DNA from: an uncultured Clostridia bacterium
GTDB taxonomy: Bacteria; Bacillota; Clostridia; Oscillospirales; Ruminococcaceae
Reading direction: 5' to 3'
Assembly (NCBI GenBank): GCA_945921635.1
Contig: CAMEKZ010000005.1
Location: 1 to 32,914 of the forward strand
Length of the DNA stretch: 32,914 nucleotides
Below are positions 1-6,668 of the stretch, piece after piece. The notes below the pieces were generated by a model. That model did not search any database. It was not told the origin of the DNA and saw nothing but the letters and a program-made list of their open reading frames with translations. A program made the position numbers and the translations under genes. Each line of letters starts with the position of its first letter. The stretch's first letter is position 1.

Positions 1-1051
1 AGCCCTTTCCATGCTCGCCCGCATGAGCCGCCTCAACCGACGCGTTAAGCGCCAGGATATTCGTCTGCATCGAAATATCGGTGATAACCCGCGCAATCTC
101 GACAATTTTTTTCGACTGCTCGGACAGGCGGGAGATAATCTCCTTGCTCTCGTTCGTGCCGGTGCATATCTCATTCATGCTGTTTACGGCAAGGGCGATT
201 TTTTCATTGTTCTCGGCAGTAATCAGGTCGGCGCGCTGAGTAAGCTTTGCTATCTGCGCGCTCATCTCGGACAGGTGATGCAGGTTGTCGGAGATATTGT
301 TCATGCTGTCGGTAGCCTCTTTGATATGCTGTGAGTTTGCCTCGCTGTCGCACATTACGCTGTCGGTCTTATCGGCGATACTGCGGTTTGCCTCTGCCGA
401 TGCTGCGGATATGCCGTCAAGCTCGGTCACGGTAGCAAGCAGCTTGTGCGAAACCTCAAGAGATTTTTCTCTCATAATTCTCTGCTGCTCCGCGCCCATA
501 AGATTTCCGAGCATTGACGCGGTGCGCTTGCACAGCATGACGAATATTGCCGATATACAAAGCAGTATAACAGCGCGGGGCAAGGCTCCGTGCATAATTG
601 CATTTTTCATATTGGCAAAATTGTGGTCGGTGACAAAATCGCATAAATATGATACAATCTGACCTACGGTTACGCCCACAACCGTAATTATGCTTGCGAA
701 AATATTCAGTCTGCCCGAAAAATAAAGGCTTGCTACGGCTATCGGATACACATACAGCAGTACAACATGATACGACAGTGTGATTGCAAGTATTACGGTG
801 AAAATAATCGAGCAAAGGACGATTATGTACTTTACCCAGACGCCCTCAAGCTTGAGCATTCTTACAAACAGGGTAGGTATAAGCAGAAATACCGTTCCTA
901 TTATAAACGCCGTTACCATTGTACCGATAGGTACCGTGAAAATACCCGCTATGTCGAGTACAAGCACCAGTGCGAAAAATGCCACGGTCACAAGCATGAC
1001 CATAGATGCGGCGCGGTTAGCACCCTTTTCGTTTTCTCTGAGCAGTTCCAT
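1..1051 (-). CDS. Methyl-accepting chemotaxis protein, C-terminus beyond window edge
   Basis: The reading frame runs without a stop from an ATG at 1051 to the window edge, giving 350 codons of an incomplete gene. A ribosome site (AAAGGACGG) lies about 8 bases upstream. The first 175 residues hold about five or six hydrophobic segments with only short loops, so there is no extracellular sensor domain. A long helical region follows, and near the edge comes the typical chemoreceptor signalling sequence ITDISMQTNILALNASVEAA followed by HAGEHGKG. This family forms helical bundles that signal to CheA through CheW. The hairpin tip and CheW-contact region lie outside the window. The gene follows the racemase gene on the same strand after 67 bases. 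The class is clear from the signalling motif; the ligand is unknown, and the membrane part may sense something within or across the membrane. Confidence 0.9.
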   Translation of the reverse strand, partial: MELLRENEKGANRAASMVMLVTVAFFALVLVLDIAGIFTVPIGTMVTAFIIGTVFLLIPTLFVRMLKLEGVWVKYIIVLCSIIFTVILAITLSYHVVLLYVYPIAVASLYFSGRLNIFASIITVVGVTVGQIVSYLCDFVTDHNFANMKNAIMHGALPRAVILLCISAIFVMLCKRTASMLGNLMGAEQQRIMREKSLEVSHKLLATVTELDGISAASAEANRSIADKTDSVMCDSEANSQHIKEATDSMNNISDNLHHLSEMSAQIAKLTQRADLITAENNEKIALAVNSMNEICTGTNESKEIISRLSEQSKKIVEIARVITDISMQTNILALNASVEAAHAGEHGKG

Positions 1052-1118
1052 TGATTTTTCCGTCCTTTCGATTTTGCATATTGACTGTTTTATTCATATC
1101 GGCGGGGTTCTCTCGCCG

Positions 1119-1808
1119 TTATTCTGCCTTTTGGTAAATATCCTTTATATGTACCTCGGTGGAGTTTATCACGGGTACGCTTAAATCGCCCTGCTTTATC
1201 ATAAGCGGCAATTCGGTACAGCCGAGCAGGACGGCCTGCGCGCCATTGTTCGATATGTATTTTTCCGCGATATTAAGCATTTTTTCCTTATCCCTTTGTA
1301 CTACAATCCCGTTTTCGAGATTGGGGTAGATAATACTGCCGACAGCTTCTCTGTCACGGCTGTCAGGAACGATACAGCGGATGCCCGCAGCTGAAAACGC
1401 CTTTTCGTACAGCCCGCTTTCCATAGTCCACTTTGTCGCAAGCAGGACAACGCTTTTGTATTTTTGCCGCTCTATCTCTTCGACAACCGAGCTTATTATG
1501 CTGACAGCGGGGAGAGGCAGCCTGTCCTCTATCATATCCCACACTATATGCTCGGTGTTTGCGGTTACGGCGGCAAGCTCTGCTCCCGCCGCCTTTAGAT
1601 TTTGCAGGCATTTTAGCAAGAGCCGCGCCACCTCGTCAAAGTCTCCCTTGTCAAAGGCGGCTGTGTGCTGTGCCATATTTACGCTGTCTATCACTATTTC
1701 GGGGTATACGTCCTTACCGTATTTATTACGGCAAAGCGCAATAAGTCCGCTGTAGTATTCTATTGTAGAGGCGGGGCCCAGCCCGCCGACAAGTCCTATC
1801 TTTTTCAT
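1119..1808 (-). CDS. Aspartate/glutamate racemase family protein
   Basis: The 229-residue product starts MKKIGLVGGLGP, the N-terminal phosphate/substrate loop of the Asp/Glu/hydantoin racemase superfamily, and fits the family length of about 230. These enzymes invert amino acids with two facing catalytic residues, usually two cysteines, or Thr83/Cys197 in E. coli YgeA as I recall it. Here the second is present (LLGCTELP, Cys197), but the first motif reads VTANTEH, with Ala83 where Cys or Thr is expected. Activity on an amino acid is therefore uncertain; a one-base mechanism or another role is possible. The gene lies 16 bases after the TetR-type regulator and is probably cotranscribed with it from the promoter at 2491-2519. 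The ribosome site is weak (GGTG), so translation may depend on the upstream gene. Confidence 0.85.
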   Translation of the reverse strand: MKKIGLVGGLGPASTIEYYSGLIALCRNKYGKDVYPEIVIDSVNMAQHTAAFDKGDFDEVARLLLKCLQNLKAAGAELAAVTANTEHIVWDMIEDRLPLPAVSIISSVVEEIERQKYKSVVLLATKWTMESGLYEKAFSAAGIRCIVPDSRDREAVGSIIYPNLENGIVVQRDKEKMLNIAEKYISNNGAQAVLLGCTELPLMIKQGDLSVPVINSTEVHIKDIYQKAE

Positions 1809-1824
1809 AAAATCACCGCACCTG

Positions 1825-2436
1825 TCAGTCCGCGAGCTTTTGGGGCGTGATACTGTAGATGTTCGAATTTCCCGATTTTATCAGCGCAAGCGTGCTTAAA
1901 AACTCGCGGCTCAGCATATCGGAAACCTCTTTGTCCGTAAATCTGCATACCTTTGACGCAATCAGTGCACATATTCCGTAGGTATAAATCCAGCAATGAC
2001 GGAAAAGCAGCCGTGCGGCTCCCCATTCAAGACCGTAATCGTGCTGTATTGCGTCTACGCACAGTTCGGCAGTACCGCCCATATAATCAAACATATCGTC
2101 AAAGGTCATGTGTGTTGTGTTTTCGCTCATAAACAAAAGGCGAAACAGCTTTGGCTCTTCTTCGGCAAACGATACCATCTGAAGACCGACCTGCTTGAAT
2201 ACAGGGTAGAAACCTTCAGCTTTTTTTACATGAGCTTCAAACAGGCGCATAGCTGCACCGCGTATCTCGGTCAGAAGCTCGTCCATGTTTTTAAACACCG
2301 TAAAAATCGGCCTTGCGGAGCTGCCGAGCGCCGCGCCCAGCTCTCTCGACGTCAAAGCCTCCAGTCCTTTTTCGGAAACTATTTTCAGCGCCGCGGCTGT
2401 TATTTCCTCGCGGGTAAATTTGGGTTTAGGCGGCAT
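1825..2436 (-). CDS. TetR/AcrR family transcriptional regulator
   Basis: The 203-residue protein has a TetR-type N-terminal helix-turn-helix: residues 7-52 include TREEITAAALKIVSEKGLEA and the recognition segment TSRELGAALGSSARPIFTVF, followed by KNMDEL. The remaining 150 residues form the helical ligand-binding and dimer part, resembling the C-terminal domains found in many Firmicutes members. The start at 2436 has an AGGAG site about 7 bases upstream. Its own promoter carries an 18-bp palindrome exactly between the -35 and -10 boxes, which points to self-repression. The racemase gene, and perhaps the chemoreceptor gene downstream, would be under the same control. The effector ligand cannot be read from the sequence. 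Confidence 0.9.
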   Translation of the reverse strand: MPPKPKFTREEITAAALKIVSEKGLEALTSRELGAALGSSARPIFTVFKNMDELLTEIRGAAMRLFEAHVKKAEGFYPVFKQVGLQMVSFAEEEPKLFRLLFMSENTTHMTFDDMFDYMGGTAELCVDAIQHDYGLEWGAARLLFRHCWIYTYGICALIASKVCRFTDKEVSDMLSREFLSTLALIKSGNSNIYSITPQKLAD

Positions 2437-2490
2437 ATCACATCTCCTGAAAAATCAAATAAAAAGCTTATGTTTTAAATCACATGATTT

Positions 2491-2519
2491 ATTATAGCAA
2501 ATTTCTGCAAATTTGTCAA
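2491..2519 (-). promoter_or_regulatory. Consensus promoter with embedded palindromic operator for the TetR gene
   Basis: On the minus strand a perfect TTGACA (2519-2514) and a perfect TATAAT (2496-2491) are separated by 17 bases. The spacer plus its edge holds the palindrome CAAATTT-CTGC-AAATTTG (2498-2515). The transcription start would fall near 2484, about 48 bases before the regulator start codon. A repressor bound there would block RNA polymerase directly, the usual arrangement for autoregulated TetR genes. Binding by this protein is inferred. Confidence 0.8.
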
Positions 2520-2573
2520 TGGTGCGCGGTATTCTTAGGCAAATTTATCAGCACAAACCTTTTGCATTTGCCG

Positions 2574-2602
2574 TTGACTTTATTTTCAAAATATGGTATC
2601 AT
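2574..2602 (+). promoter_or_regulatory. Promoter for the zinc-ribbon / TPM gene pair
   Basis: TTGACT at 2574-2579 and TATCAT at 2597-2602 are spaced by 17 bases. The site lies 58 bases upstream of the ATG at 2661 and is divergent from the TetR promoter 55 bases away. Confidence 0.6.
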
Positions 2603-2660
2603 TATTATGGATTTGCCGCCGGTCGGCAATAATAATAAAACGGAAGGACGGAACACGGTT

Positions 2661-3746
2661 ATGACTGATCTGATGCAATATAAATGTCCGTGCTGCGGTG
2701 CGCCCATATCCTTTGATACCGCGTCGCAGAAGCTCAAATGCGAGTATTGCTCAAACGAATTTGACATCGAGACGCTTAAATCTGTCGATGAAGCGCTAAA
2801 AGATGAACAGCCCGACAAAATGGACTGGGCGTCACAGCCCGGAAACGAGTGGATGAAGGAGGAGCTTGACGGAAAGTGCGTATACCTCTGCAAATCCTGC
2901 GGCGGACAGATAATCAGCGACGAAAGCACCGGCGCGTCAAGCTGTCCCTACTGCGGCAGTCCGGTGGTAATAATGGGTCAGTTCTCGGGAGATATGCGAC
3001 CCGATTATATCATACCGTTCAAGCTGGATAAAGAGGCGGCAAAAGAGGGGCTTAAAAAGCACCTCAAGGGCAAGCGGCTTTTGCCCAAGTCCTTTCAGAG
3101 CGACAGCTACATAGAGGAGATAAAGGGTGTATATGTACCGTTCTGGCTGTTTGACGCGGATGCGGACGCGCACATACGCTACCGCGCGACCCGCGTGCGC
3201 CATTGGAGCGACTCAAAATACAACTACACCGAGACCTCATACTATATGATAAAGCGCGACGGCTCACTCGGCTTTGAGCGTGTGCCGGTTGACGGCTCGT
3301 CGAAAATGCCCGATGACCTCATGGAGTCTATCGAGCCGTATATGAGCGAGGACGCGGTTGACTTTCAGACCGCGTATCTGTCGGGTTATCTCGCCGACCG
3401 TTACGATGTGACCTCCGAGCAGAGCATAGACCGAGCAAACCAGCGTATAAAAAATAGCACCGAGCAGGCCTTTGCTGAGACGGTAAAGGGTTATACCACG
3501 GTAATCCCCGAAAATACAAGCATACAGCTCTCAAATGGTAAGATAAGCTACTCGCTGTACCCAGTATGGCTGCTTTCTACGCAGTGGCAGGGAAAGACCT
3601 ACACCTTTGCGATGAACGGACAGACGGGTAAATTCGTAGGTGACCTGCCTGTTGATAAGGGCGCGTACTGGCGCTGGTTCGCACTTGTCGGCGGCATTGC
3701 CGCTGTCGCAACCTATGCGCTTGCATGGCTGATACATCTGCTGTAA
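2661..3746 (+). CDS. Zinc-ribbon membrane protein (TFIIB-type zinc ribbon)
   Basis: The ATG at 2661 is chosen because GGAAGGACGG lies about 9 bases upstream; the open frame extends further 5' without a good ribosome site. The 361-residue product begins with two zinc ribbons: C9-x2-C12 with C27-x2-C30 (LKCEYC), then CKSCGG paired with CPYCGSP around residues 76-100. A middle region of about 220 residues rich in aromatic residues and polar beta-like stretches follows, and the last 25 residues are a single hydrophobic helix (WFALVGGIAAVATYALAWLI). This matches a family common in Clostridia that is annotated only by its zinc ribbon. The next gene, 21 bases downstream, encodes a TPM-domain protein, and the two probably work together at the membrane. 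The biochemical role is unknown. Confidence 0.8.
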   Translation: MTDLMQYKCPCCGAPISFDTASQKLKCEYCSNEFDIETLKSVDEALKDEQPDKMDWASQPGNEWMKEELDGKCVYLCKSCGGQIISDESTGASSCPYCGSPVVIMGQFSGDMRPDYIIPFKLDKEAAKEGLKKHLKGKRLLPKSFQSDSYIEEIKGVYVPFWLFDADADAHIRYRATRVRHWSDSKYNYTETSYYMIKRDGSLGFERVPVDGSSKMPDDLMESIEPYMSEDAVDFQTAYLSGYLADRYDVTSEQSIDRANQRIKNSTEQAFAETVKGYTTVIPENTSIQLSNGKISYSLYPVWLLSTQWQGKTYTFAMNGQTGKFVGDLPVDKGAYWRWFALVGGIAAVATYALAWLIHLL

Positions 3747-3767
3747 GAAGGGGGAGGCTGAAGCAAT

Positions 3768-4577
3768 ATGAAAAAGAATATAATTGGCGTGATTTTATCG
3801 GCGGTGCTTTGCATAGCGATTTCACTCCCGGTATTTGCCGAGACTATCCCGGAGGACAGACAGCTTTCACGATTTGAGGACTATGCGGATTTGCTGGCCG
3901 ACAGCGAGGAGACCGCGCTGCGCGAAAAGCTTGACAGCATAAGCGAAAGCAGAAACTGCGATGTAGCGATAGTGACCGTAAATTCTCTTGATGGCAAGAC
4001 CGCGCAGGCGTATGCCGATGATTTTTATGATTACAACGGCTACGGTATGGGCGCGGGTGATTCGGGAATACTTTTCCTTATCAGCATGGAGGATCGCGAC
4101 TGGGCAATAACCACCTACGGAAGTGCAAAAACCGCCTTTACAAATTACGGTCAGAAATACATAATAAAGCAGATAAAGAGCGACCTTGGCGATGACAATT
4201 TCAACTCCGCATTCAATACCTTTGCGGATTTGTGCGATGATTTTATCAGGCAGGCTCAGGAGGGCAAGCCGTTCAACGAAGACAGCGCGCCGAAAGAGCC
4301 GCTGTCGCTCATCTGGATACCGATTGCGCTTGTTGTAGGGTTAATCGTGGCGGCGATAGTTACCGGCACCATGAAAGGAAAGCTCAAGACCGTACGCAGC
4401 CAGCCCGCCGCAAGGAGCTATATCAAGGCAAACAGCCTTAATCTTTCGCGCTCGGATGATATTTACCTTTACAGAAATGTATCAAGGGTGCGCAGAGAGT
4501 CCTCGTCGAGCAGCGGAAGCAGCAGCCATACAAGCTCCTCGGGAAGAAGTCACGGCGGCAGCTCGGGTAAATTCTGA
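3768..4577 (+). CDS. TPM-domain protein, membrane anchored
   Basis: A strong ribosome site (GGGGGAGG) precedes the ATG. Residues 1-24 form a signal peptide (hydrophobic ILSAVLCIAISLPVFA, cleavage probably after Ala). A TPM domain follows over about residues 33-165, recognisable by DYADLLADSEETALREKLD, then DVAIVTV, the acidic turn around FYDYNGYGMGAGDSGILFLI and DRDWAITTYG. A single membrane helix (IWIPIALVVGLIVAAIV) lies near residues 184-200, and a Ser/Gly-rich tail ends in GGSSGKF. TPM domains act outside the membrane; members include the YgcG type and a photosystem II repair factor. Here the TPM domain would be extracellular and the tail cytoplasmic. It forms an operon with the zinc-ribbon gene. 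The function in Firmicutes is undefined. Confidence 0.85.
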   Translation: MKKNIIGVILSAVLCIAISLPVFAETIPEDRQLSRFEDYADLLADSEETALREKLDSISESRNCDVAIVTVNSLDGKTAQAYADDFYDYNGYGMGAGDSGILFLISMEDRDWAITTYGSAKTAFTNYGQKYIIKQIKSDLGDDNFNSAFNTFADLCDDFIRQAQEGKPFNEDSAPKEPLSLIWIPIALVVGLIVAAIVTGTMKGKLKTVRSQPAARSYIKANSLNLSRSDDIYLYRNVSRVRRESSSSSGSSSHTSSSGRSHGGSSGKF

Positions 4578-4601
4578 GTATTATTTATATCGATATTTTA
4601 C

Positions 4602-4620
4602 GGGGCGGATTTTCCGCCCC
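4602..4620 (+). terminator. Terminator-like hairpin after the TPM gene (first copy)
   Basis: GGGGCGG (4602-4608) pairs perfectly with CCGCCCC (4614-4620) around a five-base loop. It is not followed by a T-run in this copy, because the repeat element begins immediately after. An exact second copy lies at 4939-4957 and is followed by TGTATTTT, which looks like the original terminator. Confidence 0.6.
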
Positions 4621-4622
4621 TG

Positions 4623-4938
4623 CAGCTTGTCGAAAAAGTGATTTTTCGGCAAGCTGTCAGACTGCGAGAAACACGCGCAGACATTGCGATTGCCCCGTGG
4701 GGCAATCGCCAAACACACAAAAATTACTTTTCGTGTGTTTGTAAGAGGATTTGATTAGAAAAAGCCGCCGTAGGCGTACAAAGGTACGGTAGGCGGATTT
4801 TGACAAAGTAAGCAAAAACGCTTTCGGAGAGCCGATTTGAGGCTCTCCGAAATTTAATAAATTACTAACTTCAATATAGGTCAAATTGTCTATAAAAAAC
4901 TGCGTTTTTGCGGTGCGTGGGTTTATCGACAGTCTGAC
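4623..4938 (+). repeat. Hairpin-rich dispersed intergenic repeat with short terminal inverted repeats
   Basis: This explains most of the 408-base gene-free stretch at 4578-4985. It opens with a 15-bp hairpin (4623-4656, one mismatch). The core runs from GTCAGACTG (4656-4664) to the inverted CAGTCTGAC (4930-4938). Inside lie four more inverted repeats: 4686-4709 (11-bp arms, 2-base loop), 4711-4740 (AAACACAC/GTGTGTTT), 4764-4796 (CCGCC and CGTAC arms) and 4822-4852 (12-bp perfect arms). Identical 22-base sequences flank it at 4601-4622 and 4938-4959. The last 45 bases (4894-4938) recur exactly, inverted, at 32861-32905, which shows it is a dispersed family. No transposase is encoded, so it is best described as a MITE-like or structured-RNA-like repeat. 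Confidence 0.75.
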
Positions 4939-4957
4939 GGGGCGGATTTTCCGCCCC
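4939..4957 (+). terminator. Terminator-like hairpin, second copy flanking the repeat
   Basis: This is an exact duplicate of the hairpin at 4602-4620 (GGGGCGG/CCGCCCC), here followed by TGTATTTT. It sits 28 bases upstream of the next start codon. The duplication may be a target-site duplication made when the repeat inserted. Confidence 0.6.
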
Positions 4958-4985
4958 TGTATTTTCCCTTGATTAAGGAGCGCTT

Positions 4986-5867
4986 ATGCACGATATATGG
5001 AATCCGTGGCACGGCTGCGTAAAATGCAGCGAGGGCTGCGACAACTGCTATATGTATTATCTCGACCGCATGAGAGATAAAAGCGGCGCGGATATATATA
5101 AGACAAAGGCCGCCTTTAATTATCCCGTACAAAAGGATAAAAGCGGCAATTATAAAATAAAAAGCGGCGAACAGCTCAGAGTGTGCATGACCTCCGACTT
5201 TTTCCTCGAAGAAGCCGACCGATGGCGTGATGAAGCGTGGAAGCTGATAAAAAGCCGTCCCGATGTCGTGTTCTATCTGCTGACAAAGCGCCCGCAGAGA
5301 GTTTTTGATTGTTTACCCGACGATTGGGGAGAGGGTCTTGAAAACGTGCTTTTCAACGTAACCTGCGAAAATCAGAGACGCGCCGACGAGCGCATACCGT
5401 ATCTTCTCGACCTGCCGTTTAAGCACAAGGGGATTATGTGCGCCCCGTTTATCGGTGCGGTGGATATATCGCGGTATCTTGAAAGCGGCAAAATAGAGCA
5501 GGTCATCTGCGGCGGCGAAAACTACGGCGGGGCGCGACCCTGCCGCTATGAGTGGGTGGAGAGCCTGTATAACCAGTGCAAGGAGCATAATGTAAAATTC
5601 TGCTTTATAGAAACCGGCTCGGTGTTTATCAAGGACGGCAGGCTGTACAATATCCCCGACAAGACAAAGCAGAGCGAGCAGGCGTATAAATCCGGTATGC
5701 GATTTGACGGAAAGCCGATTGAATTTAAGCTCACGGATATTTTAGGCAGGGAGATACCGCAGGAAAAGCTGTATGTGCCGTATTTTAAAGATACAAAGCC
5801 CTGCGCAGAGTGCGGGAGCAGACCGATATGCAACGGATGCAGTTGCTGCGGACGATGCGAAAAATAG
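4986..5867 (+). CDS. DUF5131 / phage Gp37-Gp68 family protein with radical-SAM-like cysteine motif
   Basis: The ATG follows AAGGAG by 5 bases. The 293-residue product opens with IWNPWHGCVKCSEGCDNCY, the signature of the Gp37/Gp68 (DUF5131) family. Its cysteines at 14, 18 and 21 give CX3CX2C, the spacing that binds the 4Fe-4S cluster in radical SAM enzymes. Other family marks are TSDFFLEEADRWRDE, LLTKRPQRV, a repeated beta-strand pattern consistent with a TIM barrel, and ICGGENYGG. The C-terminus carries a second cysteine cluster of seven cysteines (from PCAECGS to CCGRCEK) that could hold another metal centre. The substrate is unknown. The gene stands alone between the repeat and the SRP RNA. 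The family is often phage-borne, but no other phage gene is seen here. Confidence 0.8.
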   Translation: MHDIWNPWHGCVKCSEGCDNCYMYYLDRMRDKSGADIYKTKAAFNYPVQKDKSGNYKIKSGEQLRVCMTSDFFLEEADRWRDEAWKLIKSRPDVVFYLLTKRPQRVFDCLPDDWGEGLENVLFNVTCENQRRADERIPYLLDLPFKHKGIMCAPFIGAVDISRYLESGKIEQVICGGENYGGARPCRYEWVESLYNQCKEHNVKFCFIETGSVFIKDGRLYNIPDKTKQSEQAYKSGMRFDGKPIEFKLTDILGREIPQEKLYVPYFKDTKPCAECGSRPICNGCSCCGRCEK

Positions 5868-5916
5868 GGGAGAAGCGCAGAGCGGCGGCAAAAATGTAAA
5901 AAGTACATAATAGCAC

Positions 5917-5945
5917 TTGATTTTTTTATTCAACTATGGTACAAT
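5917..5945 (+). promoter_or_regulatory. Promoter of the SRP RNA gene
   Basis: TTGATT (5917-5922) and TACAAT (5940-5945) are separated by 17 bases, with a T-rich spacer. The predicted start is near 5952, just before the paired 5' arm of the RNA. Read-through could also serve dnaX. Confidence 0.65.
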
Positions 5946-5974
5946 AATAAAGCGTAAATCAAAGGAAACCACAT

Positions 5975-6103
5975 AAAACCCGTGATTATGGGTGTAAGCC
6001 CTGTGCAAGGGAGTCCTGTGAACCATGTCAGGCGGGGAACCGAGCAGCATTAAGCAGTTACAACCTGTGCCGCAGCAAGTTTACACTCATAATCACGGGT
6101 TTT
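5975..6103 (+). ncRNA. ffs: Signal recognition particle RNA, small bacterial type
   Basis: The 5' arm (5975-5997) and the 3' arm (6080-6103) are complementary over about 22 bases, giving the long SRP hairpin. The conserved tip is visible: CGG-GGAA-CCG (6033-6042) forms the GGAA tetraloop, with the symmetric loop CAGG (6029-6032) opposite AGCA (6043-6046), the Ffh-binding core of helix 8. The predicted length of about 130 bases is the short form without an Alu domain. The 3' arm ends in TTTT, so it may end its own transcription. Position directly before dnaX-ybaB-recR is a well-known arrangement in Firmicutes. The exact ends are estimates. Confidence 0.9.
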
Positions 6104-6137
6104 ACCTTTAATGAAATAAAAGAAAGGGGTGAGCTTT

Positions 6138-6668
6138 TTGTATCTGGCGCTTTACCGCAAATATCGCTCCAAAACATTTGACGAGGTCATATCTCAGGAG
6201 CATATAACCACCACTCTCAAAAACCAGATAAAAACAGGAAAGCTCGCTCACGCATACCTTTTCACCGGCTCGCGCGGCACGGGAAAGACCACCTGCGCAA
6301 AGCTGATGGCGCGCGCGGTAAACTGCCTTTCTCCGGTTGACGGAAGTCCGTGCGGAGAGTGCGAGGTGTGCAAGGCGATAGCTGACGGCTGCCCCGATAT
6401 TATAGAGATGGACGCCGCGTCAAACAACGGCGTAGACGATGTGCGCGCCCTGCGCGACGAGGTTATGTACACCCCCGTGCTTTGCAGGTACAAGGTGTAT
6501 ATCATAGACGAGGTACACATGATGTCCGGCTCGGCGTTCAACGCTTTGCTAAAGACGATAGAAGAGCCGCCCGCCCATGTGATTTTCATACTTGCGACCA
6601 CCGAGATACAAAAGGTGCCCGCGACCATAGTTTCGCGCTGTCAGCAGTTCAGCTTCAGGCGGACGTAG
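6138..6668 (+). CDS. dnaX: DNA polymerase III gamma/tau subunit, N-terminal fragment (frameshifted)
   Basis: DnaX is the ATPase of the replication clamp loader. Start TTG at 6138 gives the family's usual MYLALYRKYR and sits 6-7 bases after AAAGGGGTGA; the GTG at 6129 would overlap that site. The fragment holds Walker A (GSRGTGKTT, residues 44-52), four zinc cysteines (C63, C72, C75, C78), the Walker B/DExH box IIDEVH (D124, E125) and the arginine finger in SRC (R167). It stops after FSFRRT at residue 176, exactly where domain II should begin. Homology resumes at once in the -1 frame (next entry), with about 16 residues missing. A full DnaX cannot be made from this sequence as given. Confidence 0.85.
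   Translation: MYLALYRKYRSKTFDEVISQEHITTTLKNQIKTGKLAHAYLFTGSRGTGKTTCAKLMARAVNCLSPVDGSPCGECEVCKAIADGCPDIIEMDAASNNGVDDVRALRDEVMYTPVLCRYKVYIIDEVHMMSGSAFNALLKTIEEPPAHVIFILATTEIQKVPATIVSRCQQFSFRRT

Noticed and set aside
2484..2660. N-terminal extension of the zinc-ribbon protein
   Set aside because: The extension covers the promoter and has no ribosome site; the zinc ribbon begins right after the ATG at 2661.
4657..4884. 75-codon open frame on the minus strand inside the repeat
   Set aside because: It lies wholly within the hairpin-rich repeat, has no ribosome site, and its sequence is simply the translation of the inverted repeats.
6482..6668. Programmed -1 frameshift as the explanation for dnaX
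   Set aside because: DnaX frameshifting in E. coli occurs much later in the gene at an A-rich slippery site. None is seen here, and about 16 residues of conserved sequence would still be missing.
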